Assembly: GCA_024663395.1 (NCBI GenBank)
Contig: JANFAH010000039.1
Span: 233,501-297,500, forward strand
DNA from: Pisolithus tinctorius
Lineage: Eukaryota; Basidiomycota; Agaricomycetes; Boletales; Pisolithaceae
DNA length: 64,000 bases
Direction: 5' to 3'
Shown: positions 11,237-23,027 of the stretch, in pieces
How positions within the stretch are numbered: position 1 is the stretch's first letter
How the letters are laid out: each line of letters starts with the position of its first letter
Notes under the pieces: model-generated
Told to the model about the DNA's origin: nothing
What the model saw: only the letters and a program-made list of their open reading frames with translations
Databases searched by the model: none
Made by a program: the position numbers and the translations under genes

Positions 11237-14200
11237 ATGCTAATGAGTCTCTCGGCGAGGACGGGTTCGGTTGTACAGTCTGTGTGATGAGTCTACACGT
11301 GTAGTTTGCAGACACCAACGGTCCATACGGGGATCATCAAAGCAGAGATTCTAGACCCCCTGTCGTCGCAGTGCGTGGCGTGAGTCCAATTAACGTGCCA
11401 CTGGACGAGGACACTTCGATTCCACCTTTCCACGCCGACAGCCCATTCACCGACATGTCTGCCAGACGCGATTTCCCAGCGACGTCCATCGGTCGGTCCC
11501 ACACAGCCAACATCACACGCACGGACTCTCGCGAGAGTCTGACAGCCCATCCACTGCTGTCGACATCATCCGCGCCTCCTACTTCCACTCCAATCACAGA
11601 CCTCACTGTAGCACAGTCTTCGAACTCAAAGTATGTCCCTTACATGCCCAGACAGCGGCCAGCCTCGTCTGGCTCACCCGTCCAACCCGTCGTCTCGGTG
11701 TCACCTCAGCAAACGCAGTCTCAAGGCGCTGCTACGGGAAAGCTACAGATAATGAACCTCAAGGCAGCCGCACAGGGCATTGGGCTCGACTCGGCGTCTA
11801 TTGGCTGGGCCATTCTAGAGAAGATATCATATGAGGGCGATACCACAGAGGAGTGGGCCGAAATATGGAACGCCATCACCAAGGGTAAGGTTAGTATCCC
11901 TCACCCCGCACATCGGCTTTGTGCTATGTGCTCGTCGTGACGTGGTACTCACTCAGCGTGCTTCAAGGCATCCCTACTCCTCCCGCTTGAGCAATCCACA
12001 GGACACGAAAAGATCACACCCGAGTTTGTCCAGGATCATACTATTGTATGCAATACTCATTCCAGAGACGACACCCCCATCATAACGCTCTCAGGCCTAC
12101 GAGGCCAACTCGTCAAGTATATCAATTAGCGCTGAACCGAAACCTCGCTGACGGTGCTCTATAGTGACGTCCTTACACTACGCTCGACGATCCCACATAC
12201 GACCAAGCAGTTCCAGGAACTCTTCGTATCGTCATCGTCTTCCAGGATCTCGCTTCTCAACTCCCTACCTCCCCTCCCATTTTACCCCCCAGAATCTTCC
12301 TATCCCACGTTCTCCGTGCCATCCCATGCATCTCTACCGCTTCCACCTCGGGCATCGAAACCTCCCCTTCCGCCGCGACCAAACCCTCGCTTAGCGCCCT
12401 CACAACCCCCCTCTCGTCTTTCGATGCCTTTCGCTTCTTTCTTCGGACAGAAGCCTCCTACAGTCGCCGCTCCCACATCAACCCCTCTACCTTCCGGATC
12501 CTCGTCTGCATCGTCCGCATTGGGAGTTCTCAGCCCGTCCGCCCCTCAATCTTCCACACCGACGACGACAACGGCCGATGCTGATTCTCCTCTCGAAGTA
12601 TCCGCATTCACCATCGGTGCCTCCATATCCCGCCAAGATGTCGCCACGGAGATCATCGCTGCACTTAACGGCGAAATTGCCATGTCACTCAACGATCAAC
12701 CACCATGGGTCGTCGACCGCGTACAAACGTTTGCGTCACCACTGCTTCCATTCGTGAGAGCACCCCCGGGAGGAAAGAAGAAGCTACAAGATTTGGTAGG
12801 GAGTCCTGGAAGAATCAAGTATGTAGTCAACCATGCGCAGCAGGGGACGCCAGAAGAGTTGTCCCAGAAGTTCCAGGAGTTTTATAGCGCTATGGCGGCA
12901 GAATTGCACAAGGAGGGACGGAGCGTGGAACGCGAGGAACACAAGGAAAGTATATCCTCTGAGCACGAGGATAAGCTTGAGGGGGAAGTCGAGGATAACG
13001 AGAAAGAGATGGAAGAGAGAGAATTTAGGATTCGGGATGTTCTGGAAACGATCGAGGCCACTCTATGCAGCCTCTTATACGACAGGTATGTTGTTGAGGA
13101 CCAGTCTCGACATGCATGTTTGCTCAGAACGTCATTGCAGGCTATTCTTGCCGACTGGGTCTGACGATGCGTCCCACGACGAGGCGCTCTCCAGTCGGAT
13201 AGCTGCACTCAACGTACTCGACCTGGGATTGGAACATCTCGATGTGGACGTGGGAAGCGCCAGTCCTGAAGAGTTAAATGCTGTTATACGTGCATGTGGA
13301 GAAAGTGGGGTCCTTTCTCTCTAGCTGGTCATCTGTACTCACTCTTTTCCAACTAGCTCTTGCACAGTTAGATCTGGCAAGTCGGGCTCCGCGAGACAAG
13401 GCCATCGTTCTCGTTTCTGCACACAAGATAATAGTCGGTGAGTTTTCCGGCAATCCAAGCTTGGGGACTTACTTTCACTTAATGACAAATTTCAGATGGA
13501 CTGTCCAAGGTCCCTCCTCTGCGCTTGAGGAGTGGCGAGAGCCCCAAAACAACTCCTCCCCCACCCAATCCTCCTGCCCTTGTACCCACTAATGAGCCTG
13601 GTAATGCACTCCAAGTACTCGTAACCTCACCCTCTGATATCAAGAGCGACGACCACAATCCCACACAGATTGCAGAATCGGCACTTTTTCAGCGATCACC
13701 CAAACTCGAGCACACGGCTCTTTCCACCCCTCTTCCCGAACCTCAAGCCACCCCAACGCCTGTATCAGGCGATGTCCTCTTCCCATTACTCATTTTTTCC
13801 GCCGTCAAAGCCAACCCGCCACATCTTGTCTCCCACCTACTCTTCACACAGCGTTTCCGCAACCAGACATTCGGCGGAGAAGAAGGGTACTGTCTGATTA
13901 ATTTAATGGCTGTCGCTGAGTTCTTGGAAAACGTCGACTTAGACGCACTTGGATTGAAAGATAGTCAGAAGGTCGTCAGGTATGCTCCAGTTCCTTTCGT
14001 ACATTCGGCGACCCCGGGAATTGCTTTGTTGACTGTCTCTGTCTCGGTTTCCAGTACGGCAGACCTGACTCCGATACCGATTATGCGAGCTGTGACAGCG
14101 ACCACACCTACGACACCAGAGGCACCCTCATTCTTCATTGGGACACCGTCCGGTATTCGGGGACGCGTGGAGCAGGGCGTGGATGTTATTGCAGGATCAG

Positions 14201-15144
14201 CAAACAAGGTCATCACAGGCGTGTTTGACACGTCCTTCGGTGTATTGCGTGCGTTGATCCCGGGCCAGAGCGTCGTCAGTGCAGAGACAATGACCAAAAC
14301 CAGCTCAGGAACTGGAGATGGGAGTGGGAGTGGAACTGGAGAAGGTGGTACGGCACCTGCCAAAGGCGCCACGAATACAGACCCCGCGGAACCATCGACG
14401 ATGATGACATCTTCGCTATCGCCACTAGTCGCTGGAGCTGGGGCTTGGGGAAGCGGCGTAAATCTTTTGCGCCGTGACAGCGGATTCTCGCTTGCTAGTT
14501 TGGCTGCGTCATTGCCGGGCGGGCAAGGTACGAGGTCTAGAGCATCGAGTAACGTGGATGGGATGGGGCAGAGGGAGCTTGTGGAGGTGTCCTCGAGACC
14601 TGCGTCCGTGAAGTCGTCTTCTGGGAGAGATGAGGAGGGCGAGGATGGTGGGGACGCCAGTGAAGATAATGACGAAAGTGGAGAGGATGAAGACGAAGAT
14701 GAAGAGGAGGAAGGAGAGGAGGAGGAAGAGGAGGCTCATGATGCGAGGAGTATCAAGAGCTTCGAAAGTATGTTGAGCAGCAGTCGGAAGAAGCGTCGCT
14801 CTGCTGCTGCTGCTGCCAGTACTGCTGCGAGAAAGAGCCTTACCGATCGACTGAGCAATATGCCGGGACTGTCCAGACTGTCTCATCATGAAGGGCCAAA
14901 GGTCGTTTGTCCAGTCTTGTGCTTTTCCCAACGCATCCAGCTAACGTCTCGATTGTAGGCACACACGGTGGGTAGGAGTTCAACACTAGGGACGTCGAAT
15001 GTGTCACTCCGACTTCCGCCACCAAACCGACGTTTCATGGAATGTGAAGAAGGGGATCTGAGGGTTTCCGAGGTGGGTGAGCTGTTGAGAGAGTATCAAC
15101 GACTGGTCGAGGCTGTACGTAGCATAGGGGGATTCGAGGAGTGA
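11237..15144 (+). CDS. VPS9-domain protein, probable Rab5-type guanine nucleotide exchange factor
   Basis: Exons: 11237-11264 (tentative), 11312-11889, 11968-12116, 12165-13085, 13141-13304, 13357-13437, 13496-14901 and 14959-15144, about 1170 residues. The VPS9 region spans roughly residues 550-800. It starts near CSLLYDRLFLPTG and peaks at VLFPLLIFSAVKANPPHLVS with QRFRNQTFGGEEGYCLINL, the conserved block that contacts Rab5/Vps21. The N-terminal half is Ser/Pro-rich with a proline-rich stretch (residues ~280-330). After the domain comes a Ser/Gly-rich linker and a long Glu/Asp run (nt 14630-14740). VPS9 proteins activate Rab5 GTPases on endosomes; the architecture resembles the fungal Muk1/VPS9 group. 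The first exon uses a weak GTTCGG donor; an internal ATG at 11455 is an alternative start. The last intron also has an atypical donor (GTCGTT). Confidence 0.85.
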
Positions 15145-15899
15145 ATCATATTCGGTATTGGGTATGGGCTTTCTCCCGGAATCAGGCAGGACCATGGTCG
15201 AGGTCTTCCTTCTGATGACCGATAATCAAGCAGATTCAACAACATTTGGAATGCCCCCTGACACATGTTTATGCAGGCCCGACGAAGGCTTTGCCGTTGA
15301 TCTACGCAGCACTAGTTGGAAGTACCTGTTCTGTGAGAGAGAATTGAGCATCTTGCCTGGTGCCATACATATGCTTGAGCTCAATAGCTTGTATATTTGC
15401 AGTCGATCTCCCCTTTGGGTACAAGAAGCAACAATAATCCTGAGCGTTTTAAAAGCGAGTCTCAGCCATCGTCTGCCTTCATGTCAGTCTCGCGGGTTGC
15501 AATGGGCTGGAGTCCCTCTCCAGACCCCATCCGGTCACGTGACATCTCTTACCCCCCTCCCCGTCCCTCCCGCTTTCGCGTCGGGCCGTTCACCAGCTGG
15601 CATATCATTCTGAAGTCCATTCAGCGGCCAAAAAGCCGTGGATCGAAGTATGTCCAACTAAGCCTCGCTTTGGTATCACCCAAGCTGGCACCGGCTACAT
15701 ATGCCAATGTCAGTCCAGTCCAGGTTTCGCAATCAGTTCTGTGTGCAGACCAGGTTTGTTCAAGGATGATACGGCCTAATTCCCAGTGTCTTAACCTTGA
15801 CAGGCAGATGACAAGGCTGGAATTACAGCCACCCACTCACCGTCCAGTAACGAATGTATTTTAACAAAGCAGCCTCCAGCGGGAACCATTCCAGTCAAA
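15145..15899. other. Intergenic, no supported gene
   Basis: Frames of up to about 150 codons occur on the plus strand (15158-15613, 15397-15864), but they overlap each other and show no family motif or coherent splice structure. They may be the decayed 5' part of the F-box relic that follows. Confidence 0.4.
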
Positions 15900-16801
15900 T
15901 ATAGCTGTTGGATATCGCCCATAGAGTTGTTCTCTCGACACATAGATCGTCTTCCTTTTTGAGCTGGTCACGCAAGTACTGGAGCTCGCCATCTATGACG
16001 AAATGTGCTCCTGCGACGATGCCCCCAACAAGCGATAGGAGTGCCCACAAGTGTGTCGCGGCGCTGGCGGGACACTCATCTCTTCCTCATTTTTGGACTT
16101 CTATCCAGTCGTGCGTGTCTCATCGATATCTACGTCTGTTTCTACCAGTGTTTGCCTTCGGAGTCCTTGGATACGCGAGAGGACGAGTTATGGACATCTC
16201 TTGCTGCTGCCTTCCTCGTCTTCAGGACGGTGGCGTAGTGTGACTATCCTGTTTTCGCGGGTTGAAGGATTACGGTGAGCTCCGGACCTGCGTTCTTTCT
16301 ACCGGAGAAAGTTTCCGTCCTCGAACATTTGACAACCAAACGGCTCAAATCTACTCGGCCGGTTTCAATTACACCCAAGGTCTCCACTTTGATTTTGGAC
16401 GTGTCTTGCGATCGGACGAATTGACCACACTCGTTCTCATCCTACATGATCGTCGAATGAATGCCGAGCTTAGCTTTTGATGTTTTCCCTGTCTCACATC
16501 GTTTCAGCTTCAAACTGGCGATTCAATTCAAATACTTCATCGTCTGCGAAACTCACTCATTTTGCCTGTAACCCCAACAGACCTCATCTTCACAGGCTGC
16601 CCATTGGAGTCAGAAATCAATCATTCCAAGTACCGCAAAATTGGTCATGCTATCACAGCGACCTTTCCAGGTGTACGCAACCTAACATTGCATGCGTTGG
16701 ATATCCCAGTCTTCTTTGGTTTAGATGGCCAGCCAGACGTCGCCACAGACCTCTGGGATCAACTCAAATACATGCGTATTTGGAACGAGGATCGGAAATA
16801 A
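15900..16801 (+). pseudogene. Third, decayed F-box/LRR gene relic
   Basis: Several short plus-strand frames resemble pieces of the F-box genes in the flanking arms. There is an F-box start (ISPIELFSRHIDRLPF, near 15910-15960), then VSRRWRDTHLFLIF at about 16050. A C-terminal segment around 16680-16800 (TFPGVRNLTLHALDIPVFF ... LWDQLKYMRIW) matches the position of FPNVRHFEMGEHACGFF in the intact gene. The pieces lie in different frames with stops between them. It is more diverged than the A1/A2 pair, so it is an older paralogue. Its 3' end runs into the 71-bp tandem repeat and arm A2. Confidence 0.6.
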
Positions 16802-16914
16802 CAAGAGCGTATTTCCCATGACGGGACTGTCCACTCGGCGACGCACGTATTTGAAACGAGGATCGGAAATAACAAGAACGTATCTCCCATGACGGGACTG
16901 TCCACTCGGCGAAC
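16775..16914. repeat. 71-bp imperfect tandem duplication
   Basis: Two head-to-tail units, 16775-16845 and 16846-about 16914, both start CGTATTTG and share 'aacgaggatcggaaataac' and 'cccatgacgggactgtccac'. Arm A1 (7920-7999, inverted) has only one unit, so the second arose in arm A2 after the large duplication or was lost from A1. It lies at the exact inner edge of the arm, at the fusion with the decayed F-box relic. Confidence 0.75.
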
Positions 16915-17047
16915 ATGTCTGATTCTCTGCCCACGCATGAAGAAGGGAGGGGAGACATATCGATCATGGTCCTATGCTACGTGAGTCGTTTCACGCTCCT
17001 CTGTTCGTCGATGGTACCGTTAACACCACTCGCCATGGCTTGGGGGT

Positions 17048-17652
17048 CTAAATAGTCCAAATCACAAGTGAGATAAACGAGGGAGCAGAGAAGGCGCTCT
17101 GCCTACCGAATGTATGAGGCTGGCCGAGTGAGGACGAAGAGTTAACCGTATCTGACCATGTTCTGATGCATTGGAATGTCAGTGTGTACTATCATTGCAA
17201 CACTTATGTGTTGGATATCGTTGGGGGATCCACACACAGCACCCCCATGATATTGTTAGCCAGCAGGGATGACACCCACATCGGGGGGATCTCGCAGGTT
17301 CCACATTGATTTGAGGGATGATCTGGCTTCGAAGAGTTTGCGAGTCGGTCAAACTCAAGTCATTTCATAGACAATCGACTGCAAAACATCGCGAGTGGTG
17401 AGTATCTCGGGAACCGGGCCCCGTGATTATGGGCAGTCCTTCTGGTCGGTCCCCGACTCACCAATCCAAGGACCCATAATACGTTGATCACTTGCTGGTC
17501 GACCACAATCCTGCACTCCCGCCTGTCGGGGAGGTCAATCATCAGAGGTGCTTACGGTTTATGAGAGGACACTTCTTGTGAGAAAGCTGTTATCTTAGTA
17601 TGACATGGTAAAAAATCTATTGAGTCATTGATACGACATTCTGCTTCCTTAG
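17048..17652. other. Block of about 600 bp present in arm A2 and absent from arm A1
   Basis: In arm A1 the sequence reads directly across '...gaccagttccacgcctcccaagcc' (near 7771-7794). In arm A2 the two halves of that sequence are separated by about 600 bp. No coding potential, terminal repeats or target duplication could be recognised in the block, so insertion in A2 and deletion in A1 are both possible. Confidence 0.55.
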
Positions 17653-18424
17653 GGGTGGAACTGGTCTCAACAGATAAAGCCACTGGTATAGCACATTGCT
17701 TTGCAGCTGGAAGCGGTGGCATCAGAAATTCCTATATCAAAGGAGACAGAAGGCTACTAACTCCACGGCGGTAGGCATTAATGCTCTTGGTGAGGTCCGC
17801 TTCCCTGATCCTCGGTCGCATCATGCAGTGACGCCCAGTATGTAGCACTAAAGACGGCACTTGTGTTGAGGATGCACGTTCCAATACCGACCGCGAGTGC
17901 TTAAGTGCCATGCGTGCTCTGCATTCCAGTCCAATATAGCAGACTGGAATCTGGGCTTCCTGTTAATGGTTGCTTAATCGGTAGTCGTGATATACCTGGA
18001 TCCATCCTCCGGCCATTGGGCGATACGAGGAGCTGAGTGGGCAGTCAGATAAATTTGGATCGATAGATGTCAGCACCACTCTGCCCGCACTTCGGACCTC
18101 ATATCTACTCATTACCCCTTCAGTTGGGGCAATGTGCACGCGGAAGCTCTGCGTCGTCACCAGTCACCCCCGTGGCCGACCCCGCTGGAACGGGGGGATC
18201 CGTAGAACAGGTTTTACGCTCCGCAATCATGACGAGACACTGACAAGCTCACGGTTGGACGGGGATTTCGGAGTTCGACTGCGTGGGAACAACCGAACGG
18301 AAGAGTTTGATGTCAACAGTATTGACGATCGCGAAGCACGATCACGGTGTGCGCGAAAGCTTCTATGTGGAATATCGTCGGCTAAGCCAGAACAAAATCG
18401 ATATTCCTCAGCGCGAGGGACACA

Positions 18425-19990
18425 TCATTGATCACCATAATCGACGTCCGAATCTGCCCACCAATCACCCCACTTGTCCTCCAAATCATCATCCTTTGCG
18501 GTGTCACTAGGTTCATCTTCCGATGTGTCCTGAATGTCATCTCTCCATTCCCGCCAAGGAACGTCCTGCCCCAGACGCATATTGACAACGCAAGATGGAA
18601 CGCCCGGGAGATCCTGTATCATAAATATTGTGAGGAAGGAACATCAAAGCCAGTATTCACCATCGGTGAATTTGCATACCATGTGAAGTGTAGGAGTCAA
18701 AGAAGTCACCTTCGTTTGCTCCATGATTGGGAACCGGTCGACCTCGAAGGTACAACATTCGCGTAGTGCATCATGAAGCATTGAAAGAAGGCGTCCTGTC
18801 CTCTTCCAGTACGTAGGACGCTTGATACGCGTGAACCGCACATGTAATGGTTTTGCCGTCGGTTTTCGTTGCCGGAACCATTCTCGAAGTTCGTTGACTG
18901 CCCCTTCCAAGACGTCTATACGTAGAGAGCGAAGAGTTATACATTCAAGGTCGACCCAGAGATCAGTCCTTTCCCTCAAACCATGGAAAAATCCGCATGC
19001 ATGTTCTCCCATTTCGAAGTGGCGTACATTAGGGAACGCCTGGCACACTGTTGCAATGCGGTCCCTAGTCGAAGAGCGGAGACAAACATAATGAACCTTG
19101 TTGAATGCGGAAGGAATCCCGCCGAAAACTGCGGCCAATTCATCAAAATTGAAATCAAAGCAAGAAAGTTCCGGGGCTACGATCGCCTTCAGTAGCATGC
19201 TCGGATTGTCGACGTCTATTGTGAGCGATCTCAGTAATGGTAAACGAACAGACTGTGGTTCGAGTTGCCAGTGACCCATCTCTCCGCAGAGCGCAAGGGT
19301 CGTCAGCTTTTCCAGAGAAGGGAGTAAACTCTTTGGAAGACGACAATTTTGGAGAATTAATTGATCGAGGACAGGAGTGTTATCTGCGGTGGGAAATTCG
19401 ACATCACAATCCCGTGAGCTTCGGACATTTACGCGTTTGAGACAGGGGAAAGATAGCTCGCTCAGATCATGCAGAAGGGAGTGAGCGACTGCCGCACCAG
19501 TCTGGATGGTAAGGCTGTGCCAACGGTGTGTATAGGGAAGGACGGGATGAAGAAATGCATCGAATCCGGCGGTGTACCACCACTCGGAAACTATAATGTC
19601 AAGCGGATGGTCGCGACTCCTTTCCACATGCATCTCCACGTCTGGCAGGGCCCAAATAGGACGCGTGCAGATAGTAGACCATAGGGATGGAGTGTTCAGA
19701 ATGATGTCCCTCCACCGTCGAGATACCCTTGCGAGATGGTGTTTCTGGCGGGGATGCAGGCGCCACTCGCGCTGACTAGTCATGGAAAGAGTGAAGTGGA
19801 GAATCCGAGAGAACAGTTCTAGAGGTAGACAATCTATAACCGCTACTGGCTGCATTTTGACTATCATGTCGATTTTTTGGCTCTGTATTTCGGCCGCAGC
19901 ACGGACGTCGAACAATTCTTGTACGAGTTCATATTCTCTCTTCCGTAGTCTGTCCAGTTCAGCTCGCAGCTGATGGAGCTCCTTCTGCAT
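18425..19990 (-). CDS. F-box/LRR-like protein, intact copy A2
   Basis: Two exons, 18680-19990 and 18425-18613, with a 66-bp intron (GTATGC...ACAG), give 499 residues. Without splicing the frame would end at 18644; splicing adds an acidic, Trp-rich tail (DKWGDWWADSDVDYGDQ). The N-terminal coiled coil (residues ~3-45) is followed by an F-box at ~52-105 (LPLELFSRILHFTL, then VSRRWRDIILNTPSLWS). The rest is leucine-rich (LPLLRSLTIDVDNPSMLLKA, FPNVRHFEMGEH). This is the usual plan of basidiomycete F-box proteins, which join SCF ubiquitin ligases through Skp1. The substrate cannot be inferred. The start is the first ATG of the coiled coil and is conserved in copy A1. Copy A1 is interrupted by a nonsense codon, so this is the functional candidate of the pair. 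Confidence 0.85.
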
Positions 19991-20160
19991 AGTATAACTG
20001 TTTGAAGTATATCGATATTTGGAGGGACTGGCGATAGATGAACGAGAAGAAATATCTTACTTTGCGAGTTTTTGCACACCAAGAACCACGGTTGAAGCTG
20101 AGGCTCAGGAAGGTCCCCTGAAACTAGTTCGCTTATGTAAAACGCCCCTGTTATGATCGT

Positions 20161-22323
20161 TCCCAGATTCTTACGTTGATCATGATACACACATCATGAT
20201 TGCGATACTACGTGAGCAGTTCCAGTGAATCGGTACTGCGTCCTACGCTTGCAGCAGTCGTAAATTGACACGCATTATCCCGCCCGTTAGTGCAATTTGC
20301 AAGGACGAGACAACGGACTGCCGATTGTGTAAACGTGTCTTATGCAGAATGAGATCTCGAGTTGTTCTCCAAGGGGTGCGAAGTACACATTTATCCGTGA
20401 CCTTTCCAAAAGCCAAGGCATCTCTATTGACCCCAACAGGCGGGAGGCCAGGACCATGATTAGCGTGTATGGGTTCTAGGCACGCTGATTAGATGTAGTG
20501 ATGACACTGGCCAGTTCAAGTTGTCGTACTTGACCGTCGTCACCGAAAGGCACCAGCACTGAAGACTGCTCTTCAGCGTCCTATGAAGTATATACACTGA
20601 TAATCTGATCTCTAAGTAAGAGTAAGTTAGTATGCTTACACCCTCCCTCATTATCGGGGCACTTCTCCCCTACCGCACCGCGCTGGCGAGAACCGCAAGG
20701 CTTCTGGTTTGCGCCGCGAAATTCTAGCGAATTCAGGTGGCCGCTTCGACAGAGATACATCTTCCGATGCGTCCTTCAAATTGACCACAATACTAACCTT
20801 CAGAACGTTCTCAACTTGGATGGAGTGATATACCACTGCATGGGGACTCCCACTTCACTTCACCCTTGGGTGGCTGGGCGTACTCCTGGAGTTTCCGTCA
20901 TGTTATGCAGGAGTAGAGCTTCATACATCTTGTGGCGGTCAGTCCGGGGCTGCGATGCCTGTGAAAACGTGAAGCCTCGTCGGCATCCATGCCGACGTCG
21001 CTGTTACGATAGTCTGCGTCACGGAAACCGTAGGGCTGACTGGAAGGATGCCGTGTCGCTCTGGGCGCTTCCCGATGTAGTCGAGGAGCCCAGGAAGCTC
21101 CTGGGTACCTTCTCCCCCTATCCATACTGTGTCCGTAACCTGATACCGAAGATCCTAAGCAAACAGTAAGTTAGATCTTTGTCATCACCGTCTATGACAC
21201 CCACCGAAACTTTTCCCTTGGATTGGCAGGGCACCATGTCTTAGTGCTAAGCAACCTGAACAGGACAAGAGCACGAAAATATATGCATGAGCTTATTCTT
21301 ACATCACCTGGGGTAGCAACTCCAAGTGACCTTGGCCGGCAAGGATCACACCTGCTACTGCAGAGCCACAGAGAAGGGAGGGATGCAAGGCTTCTGGAAC
21401 GCGGTGCATGCATGACAGATACCTGCAACAAGACGTTCGCACTGCTCCTAGGGAACTGTGCCCATGCACACTCTATTTAATCTTACTTTCCAGCACGACA
21501 TATACACGGCAGTGTGCGAATAGTAGGCGGTTGCTATACGTCCTGTTCAAACCCAATCGACCGAAAGGTTTCACTTAGGGAAAGGCGTGCCTTCGCAGTC
21601 AAACAGGAACGCGTCTCTCGTAGTCATCATGATGCGGTATGTACCACGTGCTCCGACGCTTGAACGATTGCTGTGTCCCTCAGTGACATAAACAACGAGT
21701 ATAGCGGGCATCGCCCTGTCGAGCGTGGCACTGTTATCAGATTGTGTGTAATATGGCTGGTGAATGGCTGGGATGCAATGAAGCTGGAGAGTGCTGAGGA
21801 CAATGATGATGATACCACTGATGTGATTGTGATGGACGCCCGACCTTGACCAGTGCGACTCCATCAGCTAGCATACCGTGTGCGGTGTACCTGAACCTAC
21901 CATATGCAATGTTGTCCGGTGCTTATGGCCAGATGCCAGACAATCGATACAGCCCTCCTGCACTGCGTCGACAAGCGAAGGGCTCGAAGCTTGCCGAAAG
22001 ATTTTTTCTGACCATGGTAGCCTCATAAATGGAACGCCCAAGGACACCCAAGACACTCCTGCCCTGCTGCAAAGACCGCCGTCGCTGGCAATCGTCAACC
22101 TGTGACTGAACTCTACTCCCAGTCGGCCTTGGTCAGCCGTGTTGACGAGAGACGGTGCAGATTGCACTAAGATATCGGCCTTATATACAGCGTCATAACG
22201 TGGACGGGCGTGTTTCGCCGTCTTTCACTGTTTGACACGTTTTCCTCCTGCTCGTTCAGCGTTCGAGCTGTAAAACTTTCCCTTCCGTTATTTTCTTCTT
22301 CTGTTATTCTATTCAGCGTCGAG
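20161..22323. other. About 2.2 kb without a recognisable gene
   Basis: No frame here shows a family motif. Overlapping short frames on both strands (for example 20816-21169, 21223-21480, 21571-21864) lack coherent splicing. A perfect 9-bp hairpin lies at 20978-20997. The last part (about 22200-22323) is pyrimidine-rich and is a plausible promoter for the gene starting at 22324. Confidence 0.4.
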
Positions 22324-23027
22324 ATGCATCACTCGTATTACTCGCCCACGTCTCGACACCCAAGTACAACCTCACCAGCGACGGTGTGTCCCGACATCCT
22401 CCTATGACTGACCATTAATCTGACTGTAGACACCCAGTATCGCCATGACCCGTTCTTCACCGTTCAATCGCACCCTTCATCGCACCCTAATGCCCAATCT
22501 CCCCAGTCCTACCACTCACATACATCCTACCGACAAGACCGTTCTGACGTGACGATGGCCGTCCACAATCTCATACTATCCATGAAAGGCATTCAAGAAT
22601 CCCTTCGTCTCTGGTCGCTCTCACAGGCGACACCCGAACAGGTGTCTGATTGCTACATGCAATTCGGGGTCGAATTTAACGTTATCGTGAGGGCATTCGA
22701 TGGTTATGGAATAGGTACTGGGTATGTCCTTGTTGATAATCTTCTCATTCTTTTATCGCCAATCCCAATCGCACTGCTTTTCTCCATTTTTGTTGATATA
22801 TCTGTCCGGTGCTGAAGTCCGCTTGCAGGGATCTACATCCAATACCTGCCTCTCTCCGTGCTGCGCTGGAGAATCTCCTTGGCGAGGATCCTTCCCCAGG
22901 CGCATTGGCGATGTACATGCCCGAGATCAGAAGCTTGTTATGCGAGCTGTTGCAGGGGTTGAAGGCGAAACAGGCTGCGTGGAAGGCAGCCACGAGTGGC
23001 CCACTGAGCGCAGTATCAAGAGAGTGA
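22324..23027 (+). CDS. Small protein with AIP3/Bud6 N-terminal-type domain
   Basis: Exons 22324-22363, 22430-22721 and 22829-23027 join in phase to give 176 residues. After a Ser/His/Gln-rich leader of about 55 residues comes a helical region recognisable as the N-terminal AIP3/Bud6 domain. It includes AVHNLILSMKGIQESLRLWS, ATPEQVSDCYMQFGVEFN, and then LRAALENLLGEDPSPGALAM and IRSLLCELLQGLKAKQAAW. In Bud6, which links actin, formins and polarity sites, this region precedes a long coiled coil and the actin/formin-binding core. Here translation stops (TGA) right after the domain. Either the gene encodes a stand-alone domain, or it is a truncated Bud6, or further exons follow a GTGAGA donor at the stop codon that I could not link to a long frame. 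Confidence 0.65.

Larger units (their letters stand above)
16769..20160 (-). repeat. Inverted-repeat arm A2 (F-box gene and flanks)
   Basis: Inverted copy of 5322-7999 carrying the intact F-box gene. Similarity runs from the inner end ('catgcgtatttggaacgagg', 16771) to about 20160 ('aaaacgcccctgttat'). Relative to arm A1 it contains an extra block of about 600 bp (17048-17652) and a duplicated 71-bp segment at 16775-16914. Because arm A1 is cut by the gypsy relic at 5321, the original outer boundary is only visible here. Confidence 0.9.

Noticed and set aside
13965..14931. Minus-strand frames of 135-140 codons
   Set aside because: They are antisense shadows of the low-complexity C-terminal half of the VPS9 protein, caused by biased codon content.
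18644..19990. F-box protein of 448 residues ending at 18644
   Set aside because: A consensus intron (GTATGC...ACAG) removes that stop and adds an acidic tail that is conserved in copy A1. The 499-residue form is preferred.
22809..23027. Independent 72-codon gene
   Set aside because: It is the third exon of the AIP3-like gene; the phase joins the preceding exon exactly and completes the domain.
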